DNA from: Catalinimonas alkaloidigena
Lineage (GTDB): Bacteria; Bacteroidota; Bacteroidia; Cytophagales; Flexibacteraceae
DNA length: 64,000 nucleotides
NCBI RefSeq assembly: GCF_900100765.1
Contig: NZ_FNFO01000012.1
Location: 124,001-188,000 of the forward strand
Reading direction: 5' to 3'
Shown here: piece by piece, positions 36,809 through 46,841 of the stretch
How the letters are laid out: each line of letters opens with the position of its first letter
How positions within the stretch are numbered: the stretch's first letter is position 1
Notes under the pieces: model-generated
Seen by the model: only the letters and a program-made list of their open reading frames with translations
Told to the model about the DNA's origin: nothing
Database searches by the model: none
Translations under genes and position numbers: made by a program

Positions 36809-37150
36809 ATGAGCACTGTAACGACTTCACCACCCAAACACTACATTCTTCGCAACAACGCAGAAATTCACCGCAAAGCCGTAAGCACCATCAAGAATAA
36901 ACTCAAAACCACGCGGCGCATGCTGGTCCCCATCTTTTTGTACCACCGCCGCGACATTCTGTTGCAGGAGCTTGCGTTTTTACAATCGTGCCAGTATCCG
37001 CCGGAAAACCGCGCGCTGCACGAATTATTTGTGGAAGTAAGTGACACCCCTCGCCCCACCCAGCACGACTGGCAACGGTGGCGCGACGCGCTTACGCCCC
37101 TGGTCGAGGCGCTTTACGCCGACGTTACCGAGAAGCTAACCACAATCTGA
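36809..37150 (+). CDS. small cytoplasmic protein of unknown function
   Basis: The 113-residue protein is basic in the first half (KAVSTIKNKLKTTRR) and has no signal peptide or membrane segment. I do not recognise a family. Reality is supported by an intrinsic terminator 11 bases past its stop and by an AT-rich upstream region. Confidence 0.55.
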   Translation: MSTVTTSPPKHYILRNNAEIHRKAVSTIKNKLKTTRRMLVPIFLYHRRDILLQELAFLQSCQYPPENRALHELFVEVSDTPRPTQHDWQRWRDALTPLVEALYADVTEKLTTI

Positions 37151-37160
37151 CCGCATTTGG

Positions 37161-37207
37161 CACCTGCCTGCAGCACGCATACCCCGGCAGGTGTCCACTT
37201 TTTTTTG
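37161..37207 (+). terminator. intrinsic terminator of the small 36.8-kb gene
   Basis: CACCTGCC (37161-37168) pairs with GGCAGGTG (37186-37193), followed by TCCAC and a run of nine T (37199-37207). Confidence 0.65.
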
Positions 37208-37736
37208 AGGGCCGACGCGCGGCTACCTTTTCTACACATCATTTTTGGAACGCCCGTGCAGGAGCCGGAAGAAAGGGAGCTTTCGCCGGCAAGGTCGGTC
37301 GGGGCAATACATCCCCCACGTTCCCCACCGACGAAACGCTACCCCGGAAACTGCTGCTGTATGCTCAGCGCAGTAGATCAATGCGTTGGTGCAACAGGCC
37401 TGTGCTGGCCCAAATAAGCATGAAACGCGTGGTGAGTGGCGTCGCATTGTTACGCAGCGGACCCGTCGTTCGTAGGTAAACCCGATTTTGTTGTGGCTCC
37501 GAACGTCGCGAACGTCCGTTCGATGGCGGTGGTGGCGCTTTCGTCCGGGAGGTGAGTCGTTCTGACGTCGGCTTTTCGGCAAGAGAAAAAGTTATCCGTG
37601 TGTGCTGTGCACGTTCTTGTTTCGCTGGTTATTCCTTTCCTAACCCACCTACTTCCATTTTGTTTCGCCCGCACCGCAAAAAGGGCTCCTTCCAGGGCAG
37701 CCAGCGCCCGTGGGTCCGACGGCTGTCCCACAACCG
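37208..37736. other. stretch with no supported gene
   Basis: Several short open frames overlap on both strands, but none has a family signature, signal peptide or convincing start. It may be a decayed gene or untranslated DNA. Confidence 0.45.
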
Positions 37737-37790
37737 AAAAGGCGACGCCCGTCGGTCAGGCCTGGCCCGCTCCGACGCACGTCGCCTTTT
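37737..37790 (-). terminator. intrinsic terminator of the phosphatase-fold operon
   Basis: AAAAGGCGACG (37737-37747) and CGTCGCCTTTT (37780-37790) form an 11-base stem, with an inner stem GTCGG/CCGAC (37751-37755, 37772-37776). It lies 24 bases past the stop of the last operon gene and ends in a T-run on the minus strand. Confidence 0.8.
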
Positions 37791-37814
37791 GCTAACACGA
37801 CCGGTGTATTGCGC

Positions 37815-38654
37815 TCAGTACCGCAATACAGCCATCACCGGAAAGTGATCGGACGGGTAGCGGCCGTAGTAGGTATCGGTCAGCAGTCCGTAGGTGGCCA
37901 CCTGAAACTGGTCGCTTACAAACACGTGGTCGATCCGCTGGTCGTCGATGGGCCGGTAGCCGAATCCGTTAAACGAACCGTTGTTGTCGTAGACCCGCTG
38001 CGCCGTGTCGTGGGTATCGTGCAACTCCGGCGAATCGCGGAAGATTTTGTAAGCATCGCTGTCTTGCCCCAGGTTCAGGTCGCCCGTCAGAACCACCGGC
38101 GCATTGCCCGCAATCTCCTTGATTTTCCGGACGATCAGCTTCGCGCTGTTTTTGCGCGCCTCCACGCCTACGTGGTCGAAGTGGGTGTTAAAAAAGTAAA
38201 ACGTTTTGCCCGTGGCTTTGTCGCGAAACTGCCCCCACGTACAAATGCGAGGCAGCGCCGCGTCCCAGCCTTTCACGGGCTTGTCGGTGGTTTCGGCCAG
38301 CCAGAACGTGCTTTGCTTCAGCACCTCGAAGCGATCTTTCTTGTAGAAAATGGCCGAATACTCGCCTTTCTGTTTGCCGTCGTCGCGGCCTACGCCAATG
38401 AAGGCATAGCCAGGCAGTTTTCCGCTCAGGTCCTGCATCTGATGGTGCAGGGCTTCCTGCACGCCAAAGATGTCGAAGTCGTGGAACTGCACCAGTTGGG
38501 CGACAAACGGATGGCGTTTGGACCAGCGGTCGAGGGTGTCGCTGGCAGCATCGTAGCGGATGTTGTAGGTCGCGACGCGGAGATCCTGCGAACAAAGGCT
38601 GCTCAGGGTCAACAAAGACATCAGCACAAAGGGGAAAAGAAAGGTACGGGACAT
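37815..38654 (-). CDS. exported endonuclease/exonuclease/phosphatase-fold enzyme
   Basis: The 279-residue protein has a signal peptide (to SSLCSQ) and the EEP fold: VATYNIRYD at the start, VQEAL, the central GDLNLG and the terminal SDHFPV. These give the metal and catalytic residues (Asn, Glu, Asp-Asn, Asp-His) of Mg-dependent phosphoesterases such as DNase I or sphingomyelinase-like enzymes. It is the last gene of the sigma-FecR-SusC-SusD operon, and the SusD context suggests that it trims a phosphate ester at or near the surface. It follows the other EEP gene by 32 bases. Confidence 0.85.
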   Translation of the reverse strand: MSRTFLFPFVLMSLLTLSSLCSQDLRVATYNIRYDAASDTLDRWSKRHPFVAQLVQFHDFDIFGVQEALHHQMQDLSGKLPGYAFIGVGRDDGKQKGEYSAIFYKKDRFEVLKQSTFWLAETTDKPVKGWDAALPRICTWGQFRDKATGKTFYFFNTHFDHVGVEARKNSAKLIVRKIKEIAGNAPVVLTGDLNLGQDSDAYKIFRDSPELHDTHDTAQRVYDNNGSFNGFGYRPIDDQRIDHVFVSDQFQVATYGLLTDTYYGRYPSDHFPVMAVLRY

Positions 38655-38686
38655 GAAATGAAAATTGGGATAAAGAAGTACTCAGA

Positions 38687-39532
38687 TTAATACGTAAGCT
38701 CGGCCACGACGGGCAAATGATCGGATGCTGCCTCGTGGTTGATCACTTGATGGTCTACCACCCGAAACGGAGGCTCGCCCCGAAACGCCAGAAAGTCGAT
38801 GGCTTTTTCCGGCCGGTCGATGGGAATGGTCGGCGCGCAGTCGTGGCAGGTACGGGTAAAGGCGGCATCGAGGGTACGGATCACGCCCGAATGGGGCGTG
38901 GCGTTAAAATCGCCCCCGATCAGCCACGGCAGCGAATCGGCCGCGGTCCGTTGCACAATCGCGTCGATCTGCAACTGGCGGTTGGTAGAATCGCGACCGG
39001 CATCGAGGTGCGTCGACGCAAAGCGAATCGCCCGGCCGTTGGGCAACTGCACCCGCGCCGTGGCCAGCACCCGCGGTTCGCTGGGCGGTGCCGGTTGGGC
39101 GGGCAAAGGCATCACCTGCGTTTCCGACAGAGGAAAGCGCGACAGAAGGGCCACGCCGTAGCCGCCCCCGTCGTAGTCCATCGCCTTCCCGAAATAGACG
39201 TGCATGTCCAGCGCTGCCGCCAGGCGTTCTGCTTCGTCGACCTGCCCCGCCCGTGCCGTTCGGACGTCTACCTCCTGCAACGCCACCAGATCGGGGCGCT
39301 GCCGGCGAATCACGTCGGCGATGCCTTCCACGTCGATTTGGTCGGGCTGCCCCGGCGGATTGGCGTGGTGAATGTTGTACGTCATTACGCGCAACGTTGC
39401 GCCCCCGGCAACCGCCGCCGTATCGGCCGAGGTGGCCTGCGCATCCGACGCCGAAGTGCAGGAAGCCGCCCCGAGGACGATTCCTCCCAGAGCGGCTCCT
39501 GTCAACACACTACAAAAAAAGCGGTACCTCAT
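38687..39532 (-). CDS. EEP-fold phosphoesterase lipoprotein
   Basis: The 281-residue protein has a lipoprotein signal (GAASC lipobox) and the EEP order of motifs: MTYNIHHA, LQEVDVR, GDFNATPHSG and ASDHLPV. It resembles the downstream EEP protein in fold but differs in sequence, so the pair may act on different bonds of one substrate. The ATG at 39532 was chosen over a TTG two codons upstream. It follows the SusD gene by 16 bases. Confidence 0.85.
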   Translation of the reverse strand: MRYRFFCSVLTGAALGGIVLGAASCTSASDAQATSADTAAVAGGATLRVMTYNIHHANPPGQPDQIDVEGIADVIRRQRPDLVALQEVDVRTARAGQVDEAERLAAALDMHVYFGKAMDYDGGGYGVALLSRFPLSETQVMPLPAQPAPPSEPRVLATARVQLPNGRAIRFASTHLDAGRDSTNRQLQIDAIVQRTAADSLPWLIGGDFNATPHSGVIRTLDAAFTRTCHDCAPTIPIDRPEKAIDFLAFRGEPPFRVVDHQVINHEAASDHLPVVAELTY

Positions 39533-39548
39533 GACCAACGCGTTGGGG

Positions 39549-41297
39549 CTACCAGCCCGGATTCTGCTCCAGGTTCGGGTTCAACAACAGTTCCGTGATC
39601 GGCAGCGGGTAAAGGTAGTCTTTACTTTCGTCAAACGCCCGGCTGATGCCGGGTTGCGGGTCGATCAGCCCGTTGGCGTCGAGCACCACGTTTTCGCCCA
39701 GCTTCAGAAACTGGATGCCGTTGGGTTTAGAGGCAGGTTCTTCGGTATACAGCACCACGTCCACATCGCCGTCGCCTTCCAGGTCGTACTCACCCGGACC
39801 GGGGAAGTACATCCCCCGGAAAGGTTGCAGCAGCTTCTGCCCTTCTTTCCAGCGCATCAGGTCGTCCCAGCGCAGGTTTTCCATGAACAATTCGATGCGC
39901 CGCTCACGACGGATCTCCAGAATAACGCCCTGGTTCCCCCCTTGCGCGACGTGGACGTACTGCGCCGCCAGAAACGGGTCGGGATCGGCATTGGCCGCGG
40001 CCATGTCCAGATGCGGCATCGCCACGCGGTCGCGCAGCAAGTTGATCGACCGATCCAGGTCGCCCTGCGTCAGGATACCCAGCTCCGCTTTGGCTTCCGC
40101 AAAGTTGAGCAGCACCTCGGCGTACCGGAACAGCGGCAGGTCGGTAATCGACTCGTCGTTGCTGTCGTAGCGCGGCTCGGTCACGTACTTGGTCAGTTGG
40201 TAACCCGTCACCGTTGCGCCCAGGTTCGGCGGCACCACTTCGGACGTGCCGATGCGACGGTAGCCGGGCGTGCGGATGGTCTGCGACAGACGCGGGTCGC
40301 GGTTGGCAACTTCCTCCACAAACGGCATCTGGTTGTAGTTGGGCTGGTCCGTAAAGCGCGAGCCGTCGGCCATCAGGTAGCTATTCACCAGATCTTTGGG
40401 CATCCCCGGCATGCCGTACGACGACGTAATCGTGTAGTAGTTGACGTTGTGGTCGATGGCCTGCTCCGTATTGAACTCCCGCGCCAGAATCATCTCCGCG
40501 CCGATGGCATCGTGCGACGCGAAAAATTCCCGGTAAACCGTGGCAGGATCGCCCATATACAGCTGGTACGTGCCGGAGTTCATCAGTTCGTCGGCCGACT
40601 GCCAGGCCGCTTCCAGAAACTTCTCGGCCCCGTCCAGGCCGTGGTACTTGCGGAACGTGCCCTCGTAAAGCGCCGCCCGCGATTTGAGTGCCAGCGCGGT
40701 CCATTTCGTCACGCGGTACACTTCCGCCCCGCTGTTCATGTTCGCGATGGCGAAGTCGAGGTCGGCCATTACCGAATCCATCACCAACTGACGCGCGTCG
40801 CGCGGTTTGAGCAACGCCGCTTCGTCGGTCGGATCAACCGGCTCCGAATACCACGGCACATCGCCGAACTGCCGCACTTTGTTGTAGTAAAAGTAGGCGC
40901 GGAAAAAGCGGGCCACGCCACCGTAGTGCTTCTTGGCCGCTTCGTCGGGACAGCGCTGGTAGTTGATCAGGAAGTAGTTGATCTCCCGCAGGTCGTTCCA
41001 CGTCCAGCCAGCCCCCGAGGCATCGGTCGGCACCACCCGCGCGCCACGCACCCGTTCGGAGGGCGAGTTCTGAATGATGTTGTCCGAATCGGCATCGCCG
41101 TTGTAGATGCCTTCGGCCGGAAAGGTCAGGTAAAACGAGTTGGTATAGAGTTCCAGATCGCTCGCTTTCTGGAAGAACGTTTCGGGTGTCACTTCCGCCA
41201 GCGGTTCCAGGTCCAGGTCGTTCTCGCAACTGCCCAAGAAGGTCAGCGCCGCCCCCAGACACACCCACGTGGCGAAGGATTTCAGGAAAGTTTTCAT
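39549..41297 (-). CDS. SusD/RagB-type nutrient-binding lipoprotein
   Basis: A lipoprotein signal ends at FLGSC. The 582-residue protein has the SusD pattern: an N-terminal TPR-type helical scaffold (EVTPETFFQKASDLELYTNSFY), a RYAEVLLNFAEAKAEL motif in the later part and a RRERRIELFMENLRWDDLMRW box near the C-terminus. SusD-like proteins sit on the cell surface and deliver a ligand to the SusC pore. The gene follows SusC by 23 bases, as in most SusCD pairs. The substrate is not stated by the sequence; the two phosphoesterases downstream point to a phosphorylated compound. Confidence 0.92.
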   Translation of the reverse strand: MKTFLKSFATWVCLGAALTFLGSCENDLDLEPLAEVTPETFFQKASDLELYTNSFYLTFPAEGIYNGDADSDNIIQNSPSERVRGARVVPTDASGAGWTWNDLREINYFLINYQRCPDEAAKKHYGGVARFFRAYFYYNKVRQFGDVPWYSEPVDPTDEAALLKPRDARQLVMDSVMADLDFAIANMNSGAEVYRVTKWTALALKSRAALYEGTFRKYHGLDGAEKFLEAAWQSADELMNSGTYQLYMGDPATVYREFFASHDAIGAEMILAREFNTEQAIDHNVNYYTITSSYGMPGMPKDLVNSYLMADGSRFTDQPNYNQMPFVEEVANRDPRLSQTIRTPGYRRIGTSEVVPPNLGATVTGYQLTKYVTEPRYDSNDESITDLPLFRYAEVLLNFAEAKAELGILTQGDLDRSINLLRDRVAMPHLDMAAANADPDPFLAAQYVHVAQGGNQGVILEIRRERRIELFMENLRWDDLMRWKEGQKLLQPFRGMYFPGPGEYDLEGDGDVDVVLYTEEPASKPNGIQFLKLGENVVLDANGLIDPQPGISRAFDESKDYLYPLPITELLLNPNLEQNPGW

Positions 41298-41320
41298 GAG
41301 TTCAGTAAATCGAAGAATGA

Positions 41321-44300
41321 TTAAAAATTGACGGACAGTCCGAACGAATACGCTTTGCTGAACGGATACGTCTGTGCATTGGAGCGGTCGTCGGCCGTGA
41401 CGGTGCGCGACAGGTCCACGCCGCTGGAGGCTGCCTCGGGATCGACGTAGTCGGTCAGCTTGCTGAACGTCAGCAGGTTTTCGCCACTGATGTAGATGCG
41501 TACACGGTCCAGGTGGACGCGCTGTGTCAGTTGCGTCGGGAAGGTGTAGCCGATGCTGAGGTTTTTCAGCCGCAGGTACGCGACATTTTGCAGGTAGCGG
41601 TCGTTCTGTTCGTAGAGTTCGCTGCCGCTGCTCAGGGCCGTATACCCGCGCAGGCGAGGAAAATAGGCGTCAGGATTTTCGGGGGTCCAGATCTCGTCGA
41701 CCAGGTCTTTGCGGATGAACGACACGTACGGACGGCAGTACATCGCCCAGAACAGGCGGGAATCGTTGCCCGGGTACCAGTCCTGCTTGCCGATGCCCTG
41801 GAAGAAGACCGAGAAGTCGAAGTTATTCCAGTCGGCACGTACGGAAAAGCTATACGGAAGCTGGGGCGCGGCATTGCCGATGATGCGGCGATCGCCGGGG
41901 TTGGCCAGCGTGTTGTTGCCCTGGCTGATTTCGCCGTCGCCGTTCAGGTCGGCAAACTTCATGTCCCCCGCCAGCAGGTGTCCGTTCTCGCCCGGCGAGG
42001 AGTTGATCCGGCCGTTTACCCGCCGTTGGTCGACCGGGTAGTCGCTCGCCTCCTGATCCGACTGGAACAGACCGTCGATGTGGTAGCCCCAGATTTCGCC
42101 GATGGTCTGGCCGACGTAGTAGTCGCCCAGGTAGTTATTAGGATTGTCGAAGCGCGTGATTTTGGTCAACTGGTTGGCCAGGTTGCCGGTAAACACCAGA
42201 TGCAGGGGCTTGTTGCCCAGCGGAATGCTCTGCTGGTAGGTCAGCGTCAGCTCGAAGCCGCGGGTCCGCAGGTCGGCGGCGTTTTCCTGCGGCGAGCCAG
42301 TGCCCAGCACCGCCGGGAGGGTTCGGCCCTGGGTCAGCATGCCGATGGTGTTGCGCTGGAACACGTCCACGTTGGCGCTCAGGCGATTGCGCAGCACCGC
42401 CACGTCCATGCCGACGTTGGTCGTCGTGACGCGCTCCCACGTAATGTCGACCGGATTCAGGCCCGGAGGCGTGATGTACTCCAGCTTGCTGCCATTGATG
42501 GCATACGACCCCGAAGTAGCTTTGTTCAGCGTCGGGATGTAGGCGTAGGTACCCACCTGCTGGTTGCCCAACCCTCCGTACGACGCCCGGAATTTCAACT
42601 CGTCGAACACGTTTTTCAGCCCGGACAGGAAGGGTTCGTTGCTCACGTTCCACCCCGCCGATACCGACGGAAAAAATCCCCAGCGGTACTGACTCGGGAA
42701 CCGCGACGTCCCGTCGTAGCGACCGTTCACTTCCAGCAGGTAGCGGTTGTCGAAGTCGTAGTTGACGCGGAAAAAGTAGCCGCGGATGGCCCACTCGGAG
42801 GCGGTGCCGTACGCTTCGGGATCGCTGCTGCCCAGGTCAAGTTCGTTCAGGTCGTCGGACAGGTTGTTTTTCTTCCGTGCATCCTGCGTCGTGTATTTTT
42901 TGTACTCGCGGTTCACGCCGACCATCTCTTTGAAGTGGTGCCGCCCCGCGTTGTGCTCGTAATTGGCGTAGAGGTTCAGCGCCGTGTAGGTATCGAAGCC
43001 GGAGACTTTCCGCAGCTGGTCGTTGCCCAGGTAGCTGATCTGGTCCGGGTAGATCGACCACGGACTCAGGGTACTGCGCTGCGTCTGTTGCAGAAAATCC
43101 CAGCGATTCGTGTAGTTGAACTTGACGCTCAGGCCAGGCACGGGCGTAGGGGCCAGGGTGGCTCCCACCGTGTTGATGAGCTGCTGCTGGCCGATGGTTT
43201 CGATCGATTTGCCGTAGAGCAACGACGCAAACACGCCGTCGCCGATGGTGTAGTTGTTGAGTTCGGTACGGAACGTGGCCGTTCCGTCAGGGTTCTGCGG
43301 CACGTACGACGGCAGCGCGTGTACCCAGATCAGACTGCCCCAGGGCTCGCCCCAGCCGTACATGCTGCCGCCGTGCGAAAGCTGATCGCTCGTGTTTACC
43401 TGCAGGTTTTCCGACAAGGTCAGCCAGTCGTTTACTTTCAGGTCGACTTTGCCGCGCGCGTTGTACGAGTCGTACGTGTCTTTCTGCACGTTCAGGATGC
43501 CCAACTGCTTGTAAAAGCGGCCGGACAACAGCACACTCAGGCGGTCGGTCCCGCCGGTCAGCGAAAGGTTGTGCGTTTGCGTAGGCTGCCACTTGCGGAA
43601 CATCGTGTTCCACCAGTCGGTGTTGCCGTAGTAGATGTACTGGTCGCGGCCGCCCCGGTTGTCGACCACCACGTCGGGCAGCGACGGATCGGTCGAGCGC
43701 CGTTGCAGTTCTTCGTAGTCGGCGGCGTTGTAACCGGTGTAGTTCCGCCCGGTGGAGACCCGGAACGACTCGTCGACCAGTTGGGTAGCCAGGTAAGGGT
43801 CTTTCACAAAATCGGTGTTGGTCGTGGTGGTCTGCCACGCAAAATTGTTGCTGTAGCTAACGCGCATCCGCCCCGACTGTGCCGCCTTGGTGGTGACCAG
43901 AATCACGCCGAACGAGCCCCGCGCGCCGTAAATGGCCGAGGCGGCGGCATCTTTCAGCACCGTGACGGACTCCACGTCGTTCGGGTTGATCTTGTTGATG
44001 TCACCTTCCACCCCGTCGACCAGGACGAGCGGATTGCCCCCGTTGATGGACGTAAAACCGCGGATGTTGATGCGGGGCGTCGCACCCGGGTTCCCGCTGG
44101 TGCGCGCAATGTTGAGGCCGGGCATGGTCCCCTGCAAGCTTTGCGTCAGGTTCGGGTTGGGGCGGCGCTCGATGTCTTTGGGCTCCACCTGCGACACCGC
44201 GCCCGTCAGGTTCGCTTTTTTCTGCGTGCCGTAGCCGACCACCACGATTTCATTCAGACTCTGTACGTCTTCGAAGAGGGTTACGTCCAGTTCGTTCTGC

Positions 44301-44899
44301 GTCCCGAGCGTCAGCTCCTGCGTCTGGTAGCCGACAAACGAGATCACCAGGGTGGGCGTGCCTTCGTCCTGCACGCGCAACACAAACCGCCCGTCAATGT
44401 CGGTGATGGTGCCCAGTGTGCTGCCTTTTACCAGCACCGATACGCCCGGAATGGGCTCGCCGGCTTCGTCGTGCACGCGACCGGTCACGTCTCGTTCCAC
44501 CGCCTTCGGCTGAACGCCGGGACGCTCCAGCGCTACCGAAATCAACTCCTCGCGCTGCCGGAACCGCAGCGGCGCTTCAGCCTGCAATTGGCTGAGGACC
44601 TCCTTCAACGTCAGGTGATTCCCCACGATGGAGAACGTCTGGTCAAGCTGCGCCACCTCGTCGGTATACGCGAAGCGGTAGCCGGAGCGCGCTTCGATGG
44701 CCCGAAACAGCTCGGGCAGGCGGGCGTTGCGCAGGGTGAGTGCAAAGGCGTTGGGGTCCTGCTGTGGCGACGTGCCATAGAAAGCCAGCGGCAACGGTTG
44801 CGCCCTCAGAGGCTGCGACCACAGGCCCAGGCAGGAAAGCCAGATCAATACGATCCTGCACCCCGGACCGAACAGTCGGGTACGTACGTGTGTGTTCAT
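41321..44899 (-). CDS. SusC/RagA-type TonB-dependent outer-membrane transporter
   Basis: The 1192-residue protein has a signal peptide (to about PLRAQ), a STN domain (about 50-120), a carboxypeptidase-regulatory-like domain (about 138-225, VTGRVHDEAGEPIPGVSV), a plug with VVVGYGTQKKANLTGAV and SINGGNPLVLVDGV, and a large beta-barrel ending in Phe. The STN domain marks it as a transducer that also signals to the FecR protein upstream. It imports the ligand held by SusD with TonB energy. It follows FecR by 12 bases. Confidence 0.95.
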   Translation of the reverse strand: MNTHVRTRLFGPGCRIVLIWLSCLGLWSQPLRAQPLPLAFYGTSPQQDPNAFALTLRNARLPELFRAIEARSGYRFAYTDEVAQLDQTFSIVGNHLTLKEVLSQLQAEAPLRFRQREELISVALERPGVQPKAVERDVTGRVHDEAGEPIPGVSVLVKGSTLGTITDIDGRFVLRVQDEGTPTLVISFVGYQTQELTLGTQNELDVTLFEDVQSLNEIVVVGYGTQKKANLTGAVSQVEPKDIERRPNPNLTQSLQGTMPGLNIARTSGNPGATPRINIRGFTSINGGNPLVLVDGVEGDINKINPNDVESVTVLKDAAASAIYGARGSFGVILVTTKAAQSGRMRVSYSNNFAWQTTTTNTDFVKDPYLATQLVDESFRVSTGRNYTGYNAADYEELQRRSTDPSLPDVVVDNRGGRDQYIYYGNTDWWNTMFRKWQPTQTHNLSLTGGTDRLSVLLSGRFYKQLGILNVQKDTYDSYNARGKVDLKVNDWLTLSENLQVNTSDQLSHGGSMYGWGEPWGSLIWVHALPSYVPQNPDGTATFRTELNNYTIGDGVFASLLYGKSIETIGQQQLINTVGATLAPTPVPGLSVKFNYTNRWDFLQQTQRSTLSPWSIYPDQISYLGNDQLRKVSGFDTYTALNLYANYEHNAGRHHFKEMVGVNREYKKYTTQDARKKNNLSDDLNELDLGSSDPEAYGTASEWAIRGYFFRVNYDFDNRYLLEVNGRYDGTSRFPSQYRWGFFPSVSAGWNVSNEPFLSGLKNVFDELKFRASYGGLGNQQVGTYAYIPTLNKATSGSYAINGSKLEYITPPGLNPVDITWERVTTTNVGMDVAVLRNRLSANVDVFQRNTIGMLTQGRTLPAVLGTGSPQENAADLRTRGFELTLTYQQSIPLGNKPLHLVFTGNLANQLTKITRFDNPNNYLGDYYVGQTIGEIWGYHIDGLFQSDQEASDYPVDQRRVNGRINSSPGENGHLLAGDMKFADLNGDGEISQGNNTLANPGDRRIIGNAAPQLPYSFSVRADWNNFDFSVFFQGIGKQDWYPGNDSRLFWAMYCRPYVSFIRKDLVDEIWTPENPDAYFPRLRGYTALSSGSELYEQNDRYLQNVAYLRLKNLSIGYTFPTQLTQRVHLDRVRIYISGENLLTFSKLTDYVDPEAASSGVDLSRTVTADDRSNAQTYPFSKAYSFGLSVNF

Positions 44900-44911
44900 G
44901 GGTAAACTCAG

Positions 44912-45877
44912 TTATGGATTAGGTTCTGTCAGAAAAATGCGTTGGTGGTCTCCGATTTCGTAGTGGAGATTGAGCAGAAACGTCATGCTTTCCAGCACTT
45001 GGTCGAGGGGTTGTTTTTCGTAGCGTGCGGTGATGGTGCGGGTGGTGGGACGCGCACGCGAAATGATTTCGACGCCGTACCAACGCTCCAGTTGCGTCAG
45101 GGCCTGTGCCAGCGGCAGATTCTCGAAGATCAGTACGCCTCGGGTCCATCCGTAGTCGTCGGGCGAACCGGGTTGTTTTACCAGGCGATGCGTCTGCGCG
45201 TCGAGCGTAGCCTTTTCGTCGGGTTGCAAGCGGACGGCATGGCCCGCGGTGGTCACCTCTACACGCCCGGTGGCCACCGCGACGGCGTAGTGTTGATCGT
45301 GGGTCGTCACGTTGAACGAAGTGCCTAGTACCTGCGTCTGCACCTGATCCGTGTCGACAAAAAACGGGCGCGTCGTGTCACGCTGTACGTTAAAAAACGC
45401 TTCCCCCCGCAGATAAACCCGGCGTTGCACCGCCCCGAAGGGCACTTCGTAGCGCAACTCGCTGTCGTAGTTCAACTGCACCTCGGAACCGTCGGGCAGA
45501 GTGACCGCGCGCTGTTCGCCCGCTTGTGTAACGATTCGGTGCTGCTGCGGAGACGCCGGCAGCGCCGCCACGGGAGTTTCTTCCGGCAGGTAATACCCCA
45601 CCACGCCGCCCAACAGGGCCAGCAACACCACCGAAGCGGCGACCCACCAGCGCGGCGCAAGGCGGCGCGCGGTTTTCTCTGCGCGTTGCGCCCGGTGCAG
45701 GTTCCGCAACATGCGGTCGCGGATCGCCTCGGCCGGTTCGGGCAGTTCTTTAAATACTTCGGCGGGGTCCTGCTGCTGCCGGGCTACCCAACGGTCCAGC
45801 ACCTCCCGTTCGTGCGGGGTGGCGTCTCCGTTCAGGTAGCGTTGCAGTGCCGACTGCCAGTGGCGTTGTTTGCTCAT
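44912..45877 (-). CDS. FecR-type anti-sigma factor
   Basis: The 321-residue protein has a cytoplasmic N-terminal segment that binds sigma (about 1-75), one transmembrane helix (WWVAASVVLLALLGGVVGY, near 77-95), a FecR domain (DGSEVQLNYDSELRY) and a DUF4974 C-terminal domain (LPLAQALTQLERWYG). It should hold the ECF sigma factor and release it when the STN domain of the SusC protein reports ligand. It lies between the sigma and SusC genes. Confidence 0.92.
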   Translation of the reverse strand: MSKQRHWQSALQRYLNGDATPHEREVLDRWVARQQQDPAEVFKELPEPAEAIRDRMLRNLHRAQRAEKTARRLAPRWWVAASVVLLALLGGVVGYYLPEETPVAALPASPQQHRIVTQAGEQRAVTLPDGSEVQLNYDSELRYEVPFGAVQRRVYLRGEAFFNVQRDTTRPFFVDTDQVQTQVLGTSFNVTTHDQHYAVAVATGRVEVTTAGHAVRLQPDEKATLDAQTHRLVKQPGSPDDYGWTRGVLIFENLPLAQALTQLERWYGVEIISRARPTTRTITARYEKQPLDQVLESMTFLLNLHYEIGDHQRIFLTEPNP

Positions 45878-45947
45878 GGGGTTCGCGTCTCATCAGGAAG
45901 TCTCCAAAACCACCCCGACTACGTAGTGCAAACCGGTTAAGAAACTG

Positions 45948-46493
45948 TTAAGAAAACGACAGCAGAAGTAACCCTACGATAACAGGCTTCAGGTTGCTTC
46001 GCAGTAACTTATTGGCCTGGTACAGGTGCTGCTCGACCGTCCGGTCCGAAATGCAAAGGCGCTCGGCGATCTCGCGGGTGCTCAGCCCTTCCTCCCGTTT
46101 CAGTTGGTAGACCTCCCGGCAGCGGGGCGGCAGTTCCTGCACCGTCTCGTGCAGAAGTTCCTCCAGTTCCTGGGCGACGTACTGCTCTTCTGGCGAGGGG
46201 TGCCGGGCCAGTTTTTCCAGGATTTCCAGGTTGCGTTCGTGGAGGCGGGTCCGCGACAGGGCCGTGAAGGCTTTGTTTTTGATCATCCGGATCAGAAACG
46301 CCTCGGGATTTTGCAGGGAGAGCTCGCGGCGGCGGTGCCAGAGGTCCATAAAAATTTCCTGCACCAAGTCTTCGGCCATCTGTTGGTCCTGCAGCAGCCG
46401 GTAGGCCAGCGCAAAACACTGCTGCCAGTGCGCTAGAAATAACTCGTTGAACGTCTCGTGGGTAACGTGCGTAGGGCGTAGAGTGATTTCCAT
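45948..46493 (-). CDS. ECF sigma-70 factor of the Bacteroidota SusCD group
   Basis: The 181-residue protein has region 2 (LLQDQQMAEDLVQEIFMDLW) and region 4 (LSTREIAERLCISDRTVEQH) with a short linker, as in ECF sigma factors paired with FecR. It should direct RNA polymerase to the SusC promoter. The ATG at 46493 was chosen over 46511 by comparison with family length. The C-terminus ends in a hydrophobic stretch (IVGLLLLSFS), which is unusual for a soluble factor. It is the first gene of the operon. Confidence 0.9.
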   Translation of the reverse strand: MEITLRPTHVTHETFNELFLAHWQQCFALAYRLLQDQQMAEDLVQEIFMDLWHRRRELSLQNPEAFLIRMIKNKAFTALSRTRLHERNLEILEKLARHPSPEEQYVAQELEELLHETVQELPPRCREVYQLKREEGLSTREIAERLCISDRTVEQHLYQANKLLRSNLKPVIVGLLLLSFS

Positions 46494-46841
46494 AAGTAGC
46501 AATGAAGCCACAAAGGAACAGAGGAATCGCCTTTGGCAGCGGAAGAAGCAGGTTATCGAACTGTTAATTCTCCGTAACCCGGGCCCGCCGGCCGCACAAC
46601 TTCATCAGTGGTTGTTGAGTTCTTACTAGCACGACCCGGCCGCTTCGTTTAGCTTCGCAACCAAATCGGTGGCGGGTGAGACGAAGTAGTGCCTGCGCGG
46701 AAGAAAAGCCTTTTCGCTGCGTTGAGGCCTTATCTGTACGATGGCCTCCCCGCTTCTTCTGCTAGCTTACCCCTCGGCTTCACCGGCCACCTCGCACCGT
46801 TCCGAATTCGTAACTTAATCACGTTCTAACGCTCAGTACCC
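46494..46841. other. divergent promoter region
   Basis: No gene is supported. It must hold the promoters of the sigma operon (leftward) and the phosphatase gene (rightward). On the leftward strand TTCCTTTG near the sigma start is one base off TANNTTTG. Confidence 0.4.

Noticed and set aside
37078-37731. Overlapping short frames on both strands in the 37.2-37.7 kb gap
   Set aside because: None has a recognisable family, start context or consistent codon use.
41513-44905. A very long plus-strand open frame (1130 codons) opposite the SusC gene
   Set aside because: It has no family motifs, is dominated by Arg, Val and His, and reflects the codon phase of the GC-rich SusC gene.
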